From Flavobacterium sp. 5 (GTDB lineage: Bacteria; Bacteroidota; Bacteroidia; Flavobacteriales; Flavobacteriaceae): 64,000 nucleotides of DNA. Position 1 is the stretch's first letter. Every line of letters begins with the position of its first letter. The stretch covers positions 806,001 to 870,000 of the forward strand of contig NZ_PHUE01000001.1 of NCBI RefSeq assembly GCF_002813295.1. The letters are read 5' to 3'. Both the position numbers and the translations under genes were made by a program. Of the stretch, positions 8,019 through 18,970 are shown one piece after another. A model generated the notes under the pieces. It saw only the letters and a list, made by a program, of their open reading frames with translations. It did no database searches and had not been told where the DNA came from.

Positions 8019-9914
8019 TTACTTTTTATCTTTCGCTTTTTGAGCCTCAGCTTGTTCCATAGCAGCTTGTAAACGCTGTTGAAATTTACCTGGTTTTTTA
8101 GGCTCTTTTGCTTTATTCTCTTGAATTTGAGCATGTATTTTATCAGAATCTACAATATAATTTTTGATAACAAACATGATTCCAATAGTAATCAAATTCG
8201 AAATAAAGTTATACAAACTCAATCCAGCACCATAACTATTGAAGAAAATTAACATCATAATTGGTGAAATATAAATCATGTATTTCATCATTTTGGCCAT
8301 ATCTGGCATTCCTTCTTGTTGAGGAGCTGCCATTTGTTGATCGCCAGAAGTCATTTTCATATAAAAGAAAATTGCTATAGCTGCCAAAATTGGAAATAAA
8401 CTAATATGATCACCATATAATGGAATATGGAAAGGCAATTTATAAATAGAGTCAAATGAAGATAAATCATCTGCCCAAAGGAAACTTTTTTGTCTTAGCT
8501 CAAAAGCCGATGGGAAAAACTGAAACGAAGCATACATAAATGGCAACTGAATCAAAGCTGGAATACAACCGGCCATAGGATTCACTCCTGCTTTATTATA
8601 CAATTTCATTGTTTCCTGTTGTTTCTTCATTGGGTCTTTTTTGAATTTTTCTCCCAATTCAGTAATATCAGGTCTCAATACTTTCATCTTAGCTTGTGAC
8701 AAAAATGACTTGTATGTAATAGGAGACATGCAAATTTTGATAATTATCGTAAAAATAATAATTGCAATTCCGTAAGCAATATAAGAACTTAAGAATCCAA
8801 ATAAAGGAATAAAAATCCATTTATTAATCCATCCAAAAATACCCCATCCTAATGGAATTATTTTTTCTAAATGCTTGTCATATGATTTTAAAGTTTTATA
8901 ATCTGAAGGTCCAAAATACCAATTCATTTTATAATCTAACTCACCATTAGTAAATGCTAAAGGCATATTAGCTTTAAATTGCTTAACAAAAACAGTATCA
9001 ATTTTTTCATCAACAACTAAATTATTTGATTTTAATTCTGCCTTTGTAAAAGGAGTATTAGTTAATAAAATAGAAGTAAAAAAATGCTGTTTAAAAGCAA
9101 CAAAACTAACTTTCTCAGGAGATTCTGCTCCCTCTTTTCCATGTCCTGTATCGCTAATTTTCTCATCACCATACTCGTAGTCTAAAAGAGTATAACGATT
9201 TTCGTAAGAGATACTTTTCTCAGTTCTAAACGTTTTCAAATTCCATTGCAAATCCATTGGTTTTGCCGTATTTAAAACTTTATTTAAACCCTGAGAACGA
9301 ATATCAAAACCAACCATATAATCGTTTGGTTTCAAAATGTATTTGTATTCTAAAAATTCATTAGCTCCTGCTTTCAATTTCATCGAAAGAATTTGCTCAT
9401 CACCAACTTTAGATAATGTAGGTTCAAAATACAAGTCTTTTGTATTTAAAACTCTACTATCATTTGTTTGCAATTGAATATTTAAATCAGCATTATTATC
9501 TTTTATCAAAGAGACTAATTGACCCGATTTTTTCTCAAATTTTTCGAAATTTTTTAAAGTAGCTTCAACAATATAACCTCCTTTGTTAGCGATTTTTAAT
9601 ACTACAAAATCATTTTCGATAGTTGTAACATCATTTTTCGCAGAAGGCAAAGTTGCAGAATAAGCAAATCCTCCTAATGTTTTTTGCAATTGAGCTAATT
9701 GTGTAGAATCTCCTGCTACAATAGCTGTTGGTGTCACAATTTGTTTCGAAGCTGCAGCTTTAGCATTAGCTTCTTTTGCAACTAATTCTTTTTTAGCCTT
9801 TTCTGCAGCAATTTGCGCCTCTGAAGGTTTGTTTTGGTACATCATCCAAAAGAATATACCAACGATTAATAACATCCCTATAATCGAGTTAAGGTCTAAT
9901 TTTTTTTCTTCCAT
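8019..9914 (-). CDS. yidC: Membrane protein insertase YidC
   Basis: YidC (631 residues) inserts and folds inner-membrane proteins, alone or with SecYEG. The Gram-negative layout is clear: an N-terminal TM anchor (about 13-25), a large periplasmic beta domain (about 80-355), then the conserved core of five TM segments. Core sequences include GWGIFGWINKWIFIPLF, MSPITYKSFLSQAKM, a cytoplasmic loop with PDITELGEKFKKDP, and GVNPMAGCIPALIQLPF. The C-terminal tail is rich in Lys, Ala and Gln, as expected for ribosome contact. It lies 117 bases downstream of pyrG and may share its transcript. Confidence 0.97.
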   Translation of the reverse strand: MEEKKLDLNSIIGMLLIVGIFFWMMYQNKPSEAQIAAEKAKKELVAKEANAKAAASKQIVTPTAIVAGDSTQLAQLQKTLGGFAYSATLPSAKNDVTTIENDFVVLKIANKGGYIVEATLKNFEKFEKKSGQLVSLIKDNNADLNIQLQTNDSRVLNTKDLYFEPTLSKVGDEQILSMKLKAGANEFLEYKYILKPNDYMVGFDIRSQGLNKVLNTAKPMDLQWNLKTFRTEKSISYENRYTLLDYEYGDEKISDTGHGKEGAESPEKVSFVAFKQHFFTSILLTNTPFTKAELKSNNLVVDEKIDTVFVKQFKANMPLAFTNGELDYKMNWYFGPSDYKTLKSYDKHLEKIIPLGWGIFGWINKWIFIPLFGFLSSYIAYGIAIIIFTIIIKICMSPITYKSFLSQAKMKVLRPDITELGEKFKKDPMKKQQETMKLYNKAGVNPMAGCIPALIQLPFMYASFQFFPSAFELRQKSFLWADDLSSFDSIYKLPFHIPLYGDHISLFPILAAIAIFFYMKMTSGDQQMAAPQQEGMPDMAKMMKYMIYISPIMMLIFFNSYGAGLSLYNFISNLITIGIMFVIKNYIVDSDKIHAQIQENKAKEPKKPGKFQQRLQAAMEQAEAQKAKDKK

Positions 9915-10031
9915 TTTATTAATTATTGTTATCTATGTTCTAATCATAATAAATTAGAAACTGATTTTATTAGTCATCAATATACATTTAATGTTACATT
10001 GATGATTATCTATTTAGAAAACCTTTATATC

Positions 10032-11717
<1,686 letters not shown>

Positions 11718-11815
11718 CTACAAGTATTAGAATTTTAGACTTATTACATTAATGCTTAATTAACAAACAACTTTACTACAACCATCAAAAAATTCTAATA
11801 AATCTTCTGAAATAA

Positions 11816-12046
11816 CTAAGGTTTTGGGTACTTCTTTTTAATATTACGAATTAATTCTTCGAGTCCATTAAGCTTTAATTCATAAATTAACTTTAACTGC
11901 TCTCCTAGTTCTCCTTTTGGAAATCCTTTGTTACTGTACCAAACAATATAATATTCGGGGATATCAATCAGAAACCAGCCTTCGTATTTACCAAAAGGCA
12001 TTTTGGTATGAGCTAGTTTTATAAGCTGTTTTTGATTTTGGTCCAT
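11816..12046 (-). CDS. DUF3820 family protein
   Basis: A 76-residue cytoplasmic protein with the DUF3820 hallmark MPFGKYEGWFLIDIPEYYI and the following WYSNKGFPKGELG. Members of this family are small and widespread; some are annotated as putative quorum-sensing-linked factors, but I know of no firm biochemical role. It follows the OsmC gene on the same strand after a 69-base gap that contains a terminator hairpin. Confidence 0.85.
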   Translation of the reverse strand: MDQNQKQLIKLAHTKMPFGKYEGWFLIDIPEYYIVWYSNKGFPKGELGEQLKLIYELKLNGLEELIRNIKKKYPKP

Positions 12047-12055
12047 TTTAAAAAG

Positions 12056-12086
12056 TAAAAGAAGCCCAAATGCAGCGCTTCTTTTA
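12056..12086 (-). terminator. Terminator after the OsmC-family gene
   Basis: TAAAAGAAGC (12056-12065) pairs perfectly with GCTTCTTTTA (12077-12086). On the minus strand it follows the OsmC stop by 30 bases and ends in a U-rich arm, only 10 bases before the DUF3820 start. Confidence 0.65.
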
Positions 12087-12115
12087 TTGAAATTATTAAT
12101 TATTAATGCTTTTTT

Positions 12116-12517
12116 TTACTTCCAATTAAAAGTAATTCGCTTTTCAATATCAGTATTCAAACTCAAGAAAACCGGGCAAGTCATTGCAGCTCTTTCTAAA
12201 ATAGTTTTATCTTTCGATTCGGTAACTCCTTGCATTTCAAAAACAATTTCAATTGCTCCAATGCGTCTTGGCTCTGCATTCATGATTTTGGTCACTTCGG
12301 CAGTTGAACCTTTAAAATCAACATCCAAATCTCTTGCTTTTATCCCCATTATCGTCATCATGCAGCTTGCCAAAGCATTTGCTACCGTATCTGTTGGCGA
12401 GAAAGCCTCACCTTTTCCATTATTATCAACTGGAGCATCAGATATAATTTCAGTACCCGATTGTATGTGTATTGAGGAAGTTCTTAAATCCCCTAAATAA
12501 GTTACTTTTGAAGTCAT
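12116..12517 (-). CDS. OsmC family peroxiredoxin-like protein
   Basis: The 133-residue protein has the OsmC/Ohr fold signature. The two redox cysteines are in place: Cys in NALASCMMTIMG and Cys in AAMTCPVFLSL. Family members reduce organic hydroperoxides with thiol electrons in the cytoplasm. The short length and DLDVDFKG context place it with the general OsmC/YhfA-like group rather than classic Ohr. It is the only gene between two hairpin elements and probably its own unit. Confidence 0.9.
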   Translation of the reverse strand: MTSKVTYLGDLRTSSIHIQSGTEIISDAPVDNNGKGEAFSPTDTVANALASCMMTIMGIKARDLDVDFKGSTAEVTKIMNAEPRRIGAIEIVFEMQGVTESKDKTILERAAMTCPVFLSLNTDIEKRITFNWK

Positions 12518-12576
12518 TATCGTTTTAATTATATATTATTATTGTAAATCATCACAAAAATTCCAGTTCTTTACTT

Positions 12577-12655
12577 TTAGCCCCGATAGTAGTGAAAATC
12601 CTTTTTGTTTTGATTTTTCATCAGAACAAAAAGATTGAAACGGATAGCAGGAACC
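12577..12655. repeat. Structured intergenic repeat, copy A
   Basis: The element starts TTTAGCCCCGATAGTAGTGA and ends ACGGATAGCAGGAA. Between them is a 13-bp hairpin (12601-12613 with 12621-12633, one G-T pair) that extends by AAT/ATT past a bulged base. The same flanking signature, CTAGCCC.GATA.AAGTGAAAA and TATAGC.GGA, occurs in copy B near 32542. It sits between the end of the LysM/binding-protein gene and the start of the OsmC gene, so its hairpin may also terminate the former. I recall similar sequences in other flavobacterial intergenic regions but cannot name the family. Confidence 0.6.
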
Positions 12656-12705
12656 ATCTTAACCAAAAATACCCGATCTTTCTGCTCCTAAAACAGATTC
12701 TTCTT

Positions 12706-14676
12706 TTACTTTGCCTCTTTTACAGTCAAATCAGTGTCGTAATACAAAATGTAAATCCCCTTATTAATATAACCGCCTTCATCTTTTTTATGATACTCAA
12801 ACTTGTTTTCTACTTGCTCTGTTATCATTGTTTCGGCTGTTTCCTGATAGGTTTTGTCTTGAGACAAACGCATCATTGTATCAAAGGTGATATCGAAACC
12901 ACGAATGGCAAAGGTGCTTGGATTTACTTTATTCTTTTTTCTATAGCTCTGCATAAAAATTTGAGCTTCAGGAGAGTTATTTTCGCGAGTCGCAGAAGGA
13001 TACATTAAATGCAGTTTAGTTAAATTTTCGAAACTTATCTCATCTGTATCCAGAGTTTCATTTGGTTCTAAAATAACCAATTGAACTTGATAACCTGCCA
13101 TAACGCTAACCATAGTGTTTATAGTATATTTAATCATACCCGTATTACCAGTCTCCAGAATAACATAATTCATTTTATCCTTAACCAACTGACTTTTGAA
13201 ACCTTCTACATTTAAACCACCTGTAGGAGTCAATGGAGCTATTTTTACTTCTTTTTGATTCTCTAAAATGTATTTTCTGATAGTTTCCTTTTTCTTATCA
13301 ATTACCGCTATTATATTCCCTTGTTTTGCATTTAAAAAATTAAACATAGCCGTTTTTAAATCAGAAGCCGGAACAATCGATTGGTATAAATTTGGAGTTG
13401 GATTACCTGTATCTTTTGACAGTGGAGAAATAACCGGTACATTACTTTGACCAAGTAAATTAGCCATTTTTTCTACATTTGCTTGATAAAATGGACCAAC
13501 AACAGCATCGGCACTGGCAATATCATTATTACTAAAAATAGTCGCAACGTTTGAAGTTGTTTTCCCTTCATTTGAATCGAAAATCTTTACATCCAAGTTA
13601 ATACCGACTTGCTTTGCTGAATCGATTGCAACTAAAGCACCTGCATAAAAGTCTAAAGTCATATTCAGAAATTTATCATTATTTAATCGATTGACATTAG
13701 AACTAATTGTATCACCTCCATTTTTAGCAATATTGAAAGGTAGTAACAAAACTAAAGTCTTTTTATCATTACTATTTTTCGAATTTAAAACAACTTTTTG
13801 TTTCGCCGAATTAGATGCAATTTGATTTGATTTTGAAGGCACTTTTAAAACCATTCCGTCTTGAACTCCTGCTGACAAATTAGGATTCAGATCGATCAAT
13901 TGCTGTTGTGTTAAACCAAACTGCTTTGACAAACTGTAAAAAGTTTCTTTGGCTTTTACACTGTAATCAACATAAGTAACAGGCTCAGATACTGTTGCTG
14001 ACTTAACAACTGTTGGCTTAACCGGCATTACTTTTGTTTCTACAACTGCAGTTTTTGTCACCGCTTTTGGTCTGTTTCCTTTTATCAATAGCTCATAACC
14101 AACTGGCAAATTAGCTACAATTTCAGAATTTTTATGTTCCAATTCTTCAATAGTTATGCCGTATAGTTTAGCTATAGAAAACTTCGTTTCTTTTGGCAAT
14201 ACAGTATGATAAACCACTGTATTCTTAGCCACAACATTTGTTTTTTGGCTATTTTTAGAAGGAATATTCAAAGTCTGACCTACTTGTAAACCATTTTTTT
14301 CAAGATCTGGATTCGCTTTTTTCAAATCCTGATCGGTTACATCGTATTTTTTTTCAATTCCAAATAACGTCTCCTTAGCAAGTACTAAATGTGTTTTTGG
14401 AAGTTGATTATTTGATGGTTTTACTGGTGGTACAACACTATTTCCTTTACTTCTTGGAATTAACAAAACACTATTAGGTTTCAATACTTTTTGCGCATCT
14501 GGATTAAGCTTATAAATATCGTAAGGAGTAACATTGAATTTCTGAGCTATTTGAGCTATTGTTTCACCTTTACCAACGATATATTTATCAATCTTTTCTT
14601 GTCCAAAAACTGAAGTCAAAGAAAACAACAACGTACAAATTGCAACACAAAAATAGTTCATATTAGATCGGGTCAT
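12706..14676 (-). CDS. LysM protein fused to a type I periplasmic-binding-protein fold
   Basis: A 656-residue exported protein with a signal peptide (cleavage after VFGQ, about residue 25). It has four LysM modules at about 31-75, 93-140, 153-200 and 228-277 (GETIAQIAQKFNVTPYDIY, ETLFGIEKKYDVTDQDL and similar) that should bind peptidoglycan. The C-terminal half (about 300-656) resembles amino-acid-type substrate-binding proteins: LVLLLPFN, LDFYAGALVAIDSAK, DAVVGPFYQANVEKMA and VPVISPLSKDTGN. No transporter genes are adjacent, so ligand sensing or cell-wall scaffolding is as likely as transport. It follows the SPOR-ended LysM gene by 80 bases. Confidence 0.88.
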   Translation of the reverse strand: MTRSNMNYFCVAICTLLFSLTSVFGQEKIDKYIVGKGETIAQIAQKFNVTPYDIYKLNPDAQKVLKPNSVLLIPRSKGNSVVPPVKPSNNQLPKTHLVLAKETLFGIEKKYDVTDQDLKKANPDLEKNGLQVGQTLNIPSKNSQKTNVVAKNTVVYHTVLPKETKFSIAKLYGITIEELEHKNSEIVANLPVGYELLIKGNRPKAVTKTAVVETKVMPVKPTVVKSATVSEPVTYVDYSVKAKETFYSLSKQFGLTQQQLIDLNPNLSAGVQDGMVLKVPSKSNQIASNSAKQKVVLNSKNSNDKKTLVLLLPFNIAKNGGDTISSNVNRLNNDKFLNMTLDFYAGALVAIDSAKQVGINLDVKIFDSNEGKTTSNVATIFSNNDIASADAVVGPFYQANVEKMANLLGQSNVPVISPLSKDTGNPTPNLYQSIVPASDLKTAMFNFLNAKQGNIIAVIDKKKETIRKYILENQKEVKIAPLTPTGGLNVEGFKSQLVKDKMNYVILETGNTGMIKYTINTMVSVMAGYQVQLVILEPNETLDTDEISFENLTKLHLMYPSATRENNSPEAQIFMQSYRKKNKVNPSTFAIRGFDITFDTMMRLSQDKTYQETAETMITEQVENKFEYHKKDEGGYINKGIYILYYDTDLTVKEAK

Positions 14677-14756
14677 TTATATTTTATTTTTAGTAAAAAT
14701 ACTGCCTTTATAACAGATATTTTCTCTAGTGACTGTTAATTTATTCTTTAATTAAA

Positions 14757-16640
14757 TTATTCAGAAACGATATTTGCAATAAACATTTTTTCAAAAAGCG
14801 GTTTACCTTGTTTCTGAATGCATTCATATTGTGCTTCCTCTTTAGTTGCAAAAGTTTTTGAATATACATAATACGTAAGCACATTCACATTATAAAAGAA
14901 ATTACTATCCAAAGAACCTGCATCTGATATTTTTTTAATAAATGCATCTCTTTGCTTAGCATCTTGAAAATTACCTAATACTACATAATAACCTGCTTTC
15001 AAATCTTTTACACCTTCTATATTTTCTATTTTTATCGACTTAACTTTAGTTGGTTGTTTAGCCAATTCTTTTTTTACTTGTTCTAATGTAAGGGTCTTTG
15101 AAGCAACTGCCTTTTTGTTTTTTGCCTGAGCTTCTGATGCTTTATTTTGATAGCTTTGATTTTTTAATTTCGCCAAATTATCATCGAATGTTCTAGCTTG
15201 CTTACTATAAAAGTCAGCTTTACTGATATGTAATCTCAATTCAGCTTTACTTTCTTTATTCAACGAATCCAATTTTGTAATCAACTTTATGTTGTTTAAA
15301 TCACGAACGCGTTGTTGCATTTCCATAGTCTTCAACTCTGCTGGAGTTAATTTTGAAACTTTTGCTTCAGCTGGTTTTGTTTTACTGTTATCGCGAATAC
15401 TTTTCTTGTACTCTTGATTTTCTTCCACAGCAATACGCTCCGCTTTGTCCATTAAACCTGAATATACTTTTCTATTATCCGCTAATTGTTTTTTTAGCTG
15501 TTGTGATAAGTCATTAGTCTTTTGAATATTTTCGTTAGAAATCTTTTGCAAACGAATAGATTCATCAAGATCAACTAATTCAGTTTTTTTCAAATCAGTT
15601 AAATCTTTACTCATAGTGTTCACCAATGAATCTAATTTAACCAAAAGAATTTCCTGAATATTCTTATTAGCTTCTAAAACCATCTTAAGTTTTTCAGCAG
15701 AACCTTCTTTTGTATTATCAATCTCTTTTAGATTAACTAAAAGACCATTAACCTTTATTACTTTTTGATTGATTTCTTCCTGCAATACAAGTTTTTCTTT
15801 TAAACTATTGATTTCTTTTGTATTCGCTTTTGATTTTTCAACCACCACTTGTTTTTCTGCCAAAGCAAGCATCAACTCTTCATTTTCATTGGTTGGCTTA
15901 ACTTCTTTAACATTGATTGCCAATTTATTTCCTTCTACCAAACCATTAACAATTTCTGGATTTTGAGATTCCAATTGTTCAACTGAAATACCAAATTGTT
16001 TAGCTATAGAATACTTAGTTTCTTTTGGTTTTACCACATAAAAAACGGTTTCAGCATTGATAACTCTCACTCTACCGTCCAGAGTTTTCTTTTTATTTGG
16101 AATAGCAATTTCTTGCCCTATCTGCAATCCATTTTTCAAAAGAGCAGCATTGGCTTTATCTAAATCTTCAACAGATACATTATATAGCCTTGCGATGCTA
16201 AACAATGATTCTTTTGCCTGAACTAAATGCGTGCTTTTTGCAGCTATGGTTTCTGATTTTGATTCTTGAGGAATAACTAATTCCTGACCAACCTGCAATC
16301 CATTAGCAAGAGCAGTAACATTCGCATTTTGAATTGCTTCTACTTTAACATTATACTTTGTTGCTAATCCAAATAAAGTTTCTTTTGGAGCAACAGTATG
16401 CGTAATAGAATTTGGGGTTTGAGGGAGTAATTCTGGAACATTCAGTATTTGGTTTTCTGAAATTCCGTTTTGTGCTTCTGGATTTAATCTATAAATTTCA
16501 GAAGGAGTTGTTTTGTAGTTTTGAGCGATTTGGGGGATCGTTTCGCCTTTTAAAACTGCATGCTTAGTTGCGGATTGCTGTCCAAAAGAGACATTCGATA
16601 CAAAAGCAACAAACAATAAAAATCTTGAAAATTCTTTCAT
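14757..16640 (-). CDS. LysM protein with coiled-coil and SPOR-like C-terminus
   Basis: The 627-residue protein has a signal peptide (FVSNVSFGQ) and four LysM modules at about 24-70, 80-125, 133-180 and 197-245. A long charged region (about 250-520), predicted by eye to be coiled coil, follows. The C-terminal about 75 residues (AGYYVVLGNFQDAKQRDAFI, then YYVYSKTFATKEEA) look like a SPOR domain. Both LysM and SPOR bind peptidoglycan, so this may bridge or monitor the wall at growth or division sites. It lies 62 bases from guaA across a terminator and 80 bases before the second LysM gene; the two LysM N-termini are clear paralogues. Confidence 0.88.
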   Translation of the reverse strand: MKEFSRFLLFVAFVSNVSFGQQSATKHAVLKGETIPQIAQNYKTTPSEIYRLNPEAQNGISENQILNVPELLPQTPNSITHTVAPKETLFGLATKYNVKVEAIQNANVTALANGLQVGQELVIPQESKSETIAAKSTHLVQAKESLFSIARLYNVSVEDLDKANAALLKNGLQIGQEIAIPNKKKTLDGRVRVINAETVFYVVKPKETKYSIAKQFGISVEQLESQNPEIVNGLVEGNKLAINVKEVKPTNENEELMLALAEKQVVVEKSKANTKEINSLKEKLVLQEEINQKVIKVNGLLVNLKEIDNTKEGSAEKLKMVLEANKNIQEILLVKLDSLVNTMSKDLTDLKKTELVDLDESIRLQKISNENIQKTNDLSQQLKKQLADNRKVYSGLMDKAERIAVEENQEYKKSIRDNSKTKPAEAKVSKLTPAELKTMEMQQRVRDLNNIKLITKLDSLNKESKAELRLHISKADFYSKQARTFDDNLAKLKNQSYQNKASEAQAKNKKAVASKTLTLEQVKKELAKQPTKVKSIKIENIEGVKDLKAGYYVVLGNFQDAKQRDAFIKKISDAGSLDSNFFYNVNVLTYYVYSKTFATKEEAQYECIQKQGKPLFEKMFIANIVSE

Positions 16641-16659
16641 AAATAAGTAGGTTTAAACA

Positions 16660-16689
16660 ATTAAGTCGTTACAAATGTAACGACTTAAT
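16660..16689 (-). terminator. Terminator after guaA
   Basis: A perfect 13-bp stem with an AAAT loop (ATTAAGTCGTTAC/GTAACGACTTAAT) lies 13 bases past the guaA stop. It separates guaA from the LysM gene on the same strand. The T-run is weak. Confidence 0.6.
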
Positions 16690-16702
16690 GTTAAAAAAAT
16701 TA

Positions 16703-18232
16703 CTATTCCCACTCAATTGTTGCAGGTGGTTTTGAACTAATATCGTAAACGACACGATTCACACCTTTTACTTTATTGATAATATCATTAGAAACTGATG
16801 CCAAAAAATCATATGGTAAATGTACCCAGTCAGCAGTCATTCCATCAGTAGATTCTACTGCTCGAAGTGCTACCACTTTTTCGTAAGTACGCTCATCACC
16901 CATTACTCCAACACTGTTTACAGGAAGTAAAATAGCTCCTGCTTGCCAAACTTTATCATACAATCCCCAAGATTTTAATCCGTCGATAAATACTTTATCT
17001 ACATCTTGTAAAATTTGTACTTTTTCCAGTGTGATATCTCCTAAAATACGAATAGACAATCCAGGTCCTGGAAAAGGATGTCTTCCCAACAATTCTGGAT
17101 CAATTCCTAAAGTTGCTCCTACTCTACGTACTTCATCTTTGAAAAGCATACGTAAAGGTTCAACAATCTTTAATTTCATATAATCAGGTAAACCACCCAC
17201 ATTATGGTGTGATTTGATAGTTGCAGATGGTCCTTTTACCGAAACTGATTCGATAACGTCAGGATATATAGTTCCTTGAGCTAACCAAGTAACATCTTCA
17301 ATTTTATGTGACTCATCATCGAAAACTTCTATAAAAGCATTTCCGATGGCTTTTCTTTTTAATTCTGGATCACTAACTCCTGCTAAGGCATCGTAAAAAC
17401 GCTGAGAAGCATCAACCCCTTTTACGTTCAATCCCATTCCTTCGTATTGATCTAAAACACTTTGAAATTCATTTTTACGAAGTAATCCGTTATTAACAAA
17501 AATACAATACAGATTCTTACCAATAGCTTTATGTAATAAAACTGCAGCTACTGTTGAATCTACACCTCCTGAAAGACCTAAAACAACTTTGTCGTTTCCG
17601 ATTTTTTCTTTCATTTCAGCTACAATTTCTTCAACGAAAGCACCTGGTGTGAAATTTTGGGGAACTTCAGCAATTTTTACTAAGAAATTCTCTAACATTT
17701 TTGATCCATCTGTAGAGTGAAAAACTTCAGGATGGTATTGAATTGCATAAGTAGTTTCTCCTTCTATTTTGTAAGCAGCATATTCCACATCATGTGTACT
17801 TGCTAATTTTACTCCATTAGTTGGTAATGCTTTGATACTATCACTGTGGCTCATCCAAACTTGGCTGTTTTCAGAAACGCCTTCAAAGAAAATTTCGTCC
17901 TCTTTAATATAAGATAAATTCGCTCTTCCGTATTCTCTTGTATTAGAAGCAGCTACTTCACCACCACTAAAATGGGATAAATATTGCGCTCCATAACAAA
18001 CGGCAAGCATTGGTAATTTCCCTCTGATTTGAGATAAATCTGGATGTGGTGCATCTTCTCCTCTAACAGAAAAAGGGCTTCCTCCAAGAATTACGGCTTT
18101 ATAACTTGATAAATCACTCGGAAAATGATTGTAAGGAAAAATTTCGCAGAATATATTTAATTCGCGAACTCTACGCGCAATAAGCTGTGTATATTGCGAT
18201 CCGAAATCTAAAATAAGTACGTTGTGTTGCAT
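16703..18232 (-). CDS. guaA: GMP synthase (glutamine-hydrolysing)
   Basis: GuaA converts XMP to GMP with ATP and glutamine. With the start at 18232 the protein is 509 residues, the normal length, beginning [17 protein letters not shown]. The glutaminase domain has the nucleophile cysteine in [11 protein letters not shown] and the His-Glu pair in IQYHPEVFH. The ATP pyrophosphatase domain has [10 protein letters not shown], and the dimerisation domain ends in PPATIEWE. An upstream in-frame ATG at 18376 would add 48 unconserved residues and would place the -7 box inside the gene, so I reject it. Confidence 0.97.
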   Translation of the reverse strand: MQHNVLILDFGSQYTQLIARRVRELNIFCEIFPYNHFPSDLSSYKAVILGGSPFSVRGEDAPHPDLSQIRGKLPMLAVCYGAQYLSHFSGGEVAASNTREYGRANLSYIKEDEIFFEGVSENSQVWMSHSDSIKALPTNGVKLASTHDVEYAAYKIEGETTYAIQYHPEVFHSTDGSKMLENFLVKIAEVPQNFTPGAFVEEIVAEMKEKIGNDKVVLGLSGGVDSTVAAVLLHKAIGKNLYCIFVNNGLLRKNEFQSVLDQYEGMGLNVKGVDASQRFYDALAGVSDPELKRKAIGNAFIEVFDDESHKIEDVTWLAQGTIYPDVIESVSVKGPSATIKSHHNVGGLPDYMKLKIVEPLRMLFKDEVRRVGATLGIDPELLGRHPFPGPGLSIRILGDITLEKVQILQDVDKVFIDGLKSWGLYDKVWQAGAILLPVNSVGVMGDERTYEKVVALRAVESTDGMTADWVHLPYDFLASVSNDIINKVKGVNRVVYDISSKPPATIEWE

Positions 18233-18235
18233 GCG

Positions 18236-18243
18236 CAAAAATA
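18236..18243 (-). promoter_or_regulatory. -7 box-like TATTTTTG next to the guaA start
   Basis: Minus-strand TATTTTTG ends only three bases before the guaA ATG. If used, transcription would begin at or within the start codon and give a leaderless message. No good -33 element is visible, so it may be chance. Confidence 0.3.
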
Positions 18244-18409
18244 CTTTATATATTCGGAATTGAAAAATTGTATTTTGAAAAATTTTTAATTTATTTTTTT
18301 TAAATAACTTTCCATTAAATACTAATTCAATCTTAACCTCGTTAAAAGATAAAACAGTAAATCTATTAAGTTTCATCTCTAAAAAATCTAAATCTAAAAT
18401 CTCTCGATA

Positions 18410-18943
18410 ATGAAAACAAAAAAAAATATAGTTATAGGAATGGCAATTTTATCCTTATTTACAATTTCATGTAGTGAAGTAGATAAACTATTGACTTTTA
18501 CAGTTTCTGATGAAGTAACATTAAAAATAAACAGTGGTTTATCAGTAGACACACCGTTTGAAATACCAACACCAGATATTACAACAAATTCATCAGAAGA
18601 ATTTAAAAACAATAATACTAAAGCCGATTTGGTTAAAGATGTAACATTGAAAGAATTAAAATTAAGTATTGTAAGTCCTGCGGATAAAACGTTCAGTTTT
18701 CTAAAATCGGTTCACATGTACATTTCTACAACTAATGATAATGAAATCGAAGTAGCGTATCTCGATAATATTAGTACAACAGCAAACTCAATTAATCTAA
18801 CCTGTACTTCCCAAAAATTGGACCAATACATTAAAGCTTCCACTTATAAACTAAGAACAGCTATAGTAACAAAAGAAACTTTTGGCCAAAATATTGAGGT
18901 AAAAGCCAATATGCAGTTTAAGGTAACCGCTGATCCTTTTTAG
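18410..18943 (+). CDS. Lipoprotein of unknown function
   Basis: I do not recognise a domain. The 177-residue protein begins with a lipoprotein signal whose lipobox LFTISC puts the modified Cys at residue 21. The mature part starts with [14 protein letters not shown] and continues as an alternating beta-like pattern ([19 protein letters not shown], then [10 protein letters not shown]), suggesting a beta-sandwich. It is convergent with the next gene and shares a terminator with it. The promoter should lie in the 170 bases that also contain the guaA promoter, transcribed divergently. Confidence 0.75.
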   Translation: MKTKKNIVIGMAILSLFTISCSEVDKLLTFTVSDEVTLKINSGLSVDTPFEIPTPDITTNSSEEFKNNNTKADLVKDVTLKELKLSIVSPADKTFSFLKSVHMYISTTNDNEIEVAYLDNISTTANSINLTCTSQKLDQYIKASTYKLRTAIVTKETFGQNIEVKANMQFKVTADPF

Positions 18944-18947
18944 TTAC

Positions 18948-18970
18948 AAAAGAGTAATAAACTACTCTTT
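18948..18970. terminator. Convergent terminator overlapping a stop codon
   Basis: AAAGAGTA (18948-18955) pairs with TACTCTTT (18963-18970). The right arm contains the stop codon of the minus-strand gene ending at 18962. It can serve both converging genes. Confidence 0.5.

Noticed and set aside
12087..12500. A 137-codon plus-strand ORF
   Set aside because: Fully antisense to the OsmC-family gene, whose motifs are intact on the other strand.
12592..13008. A 138-codon plus-strand ORF
   Set aside because: It is antisense to the end of the LysM/binding-protein gene and begins inside structured repeat copy A. The translation is low-complexity and hydrophobic with no family match I know.
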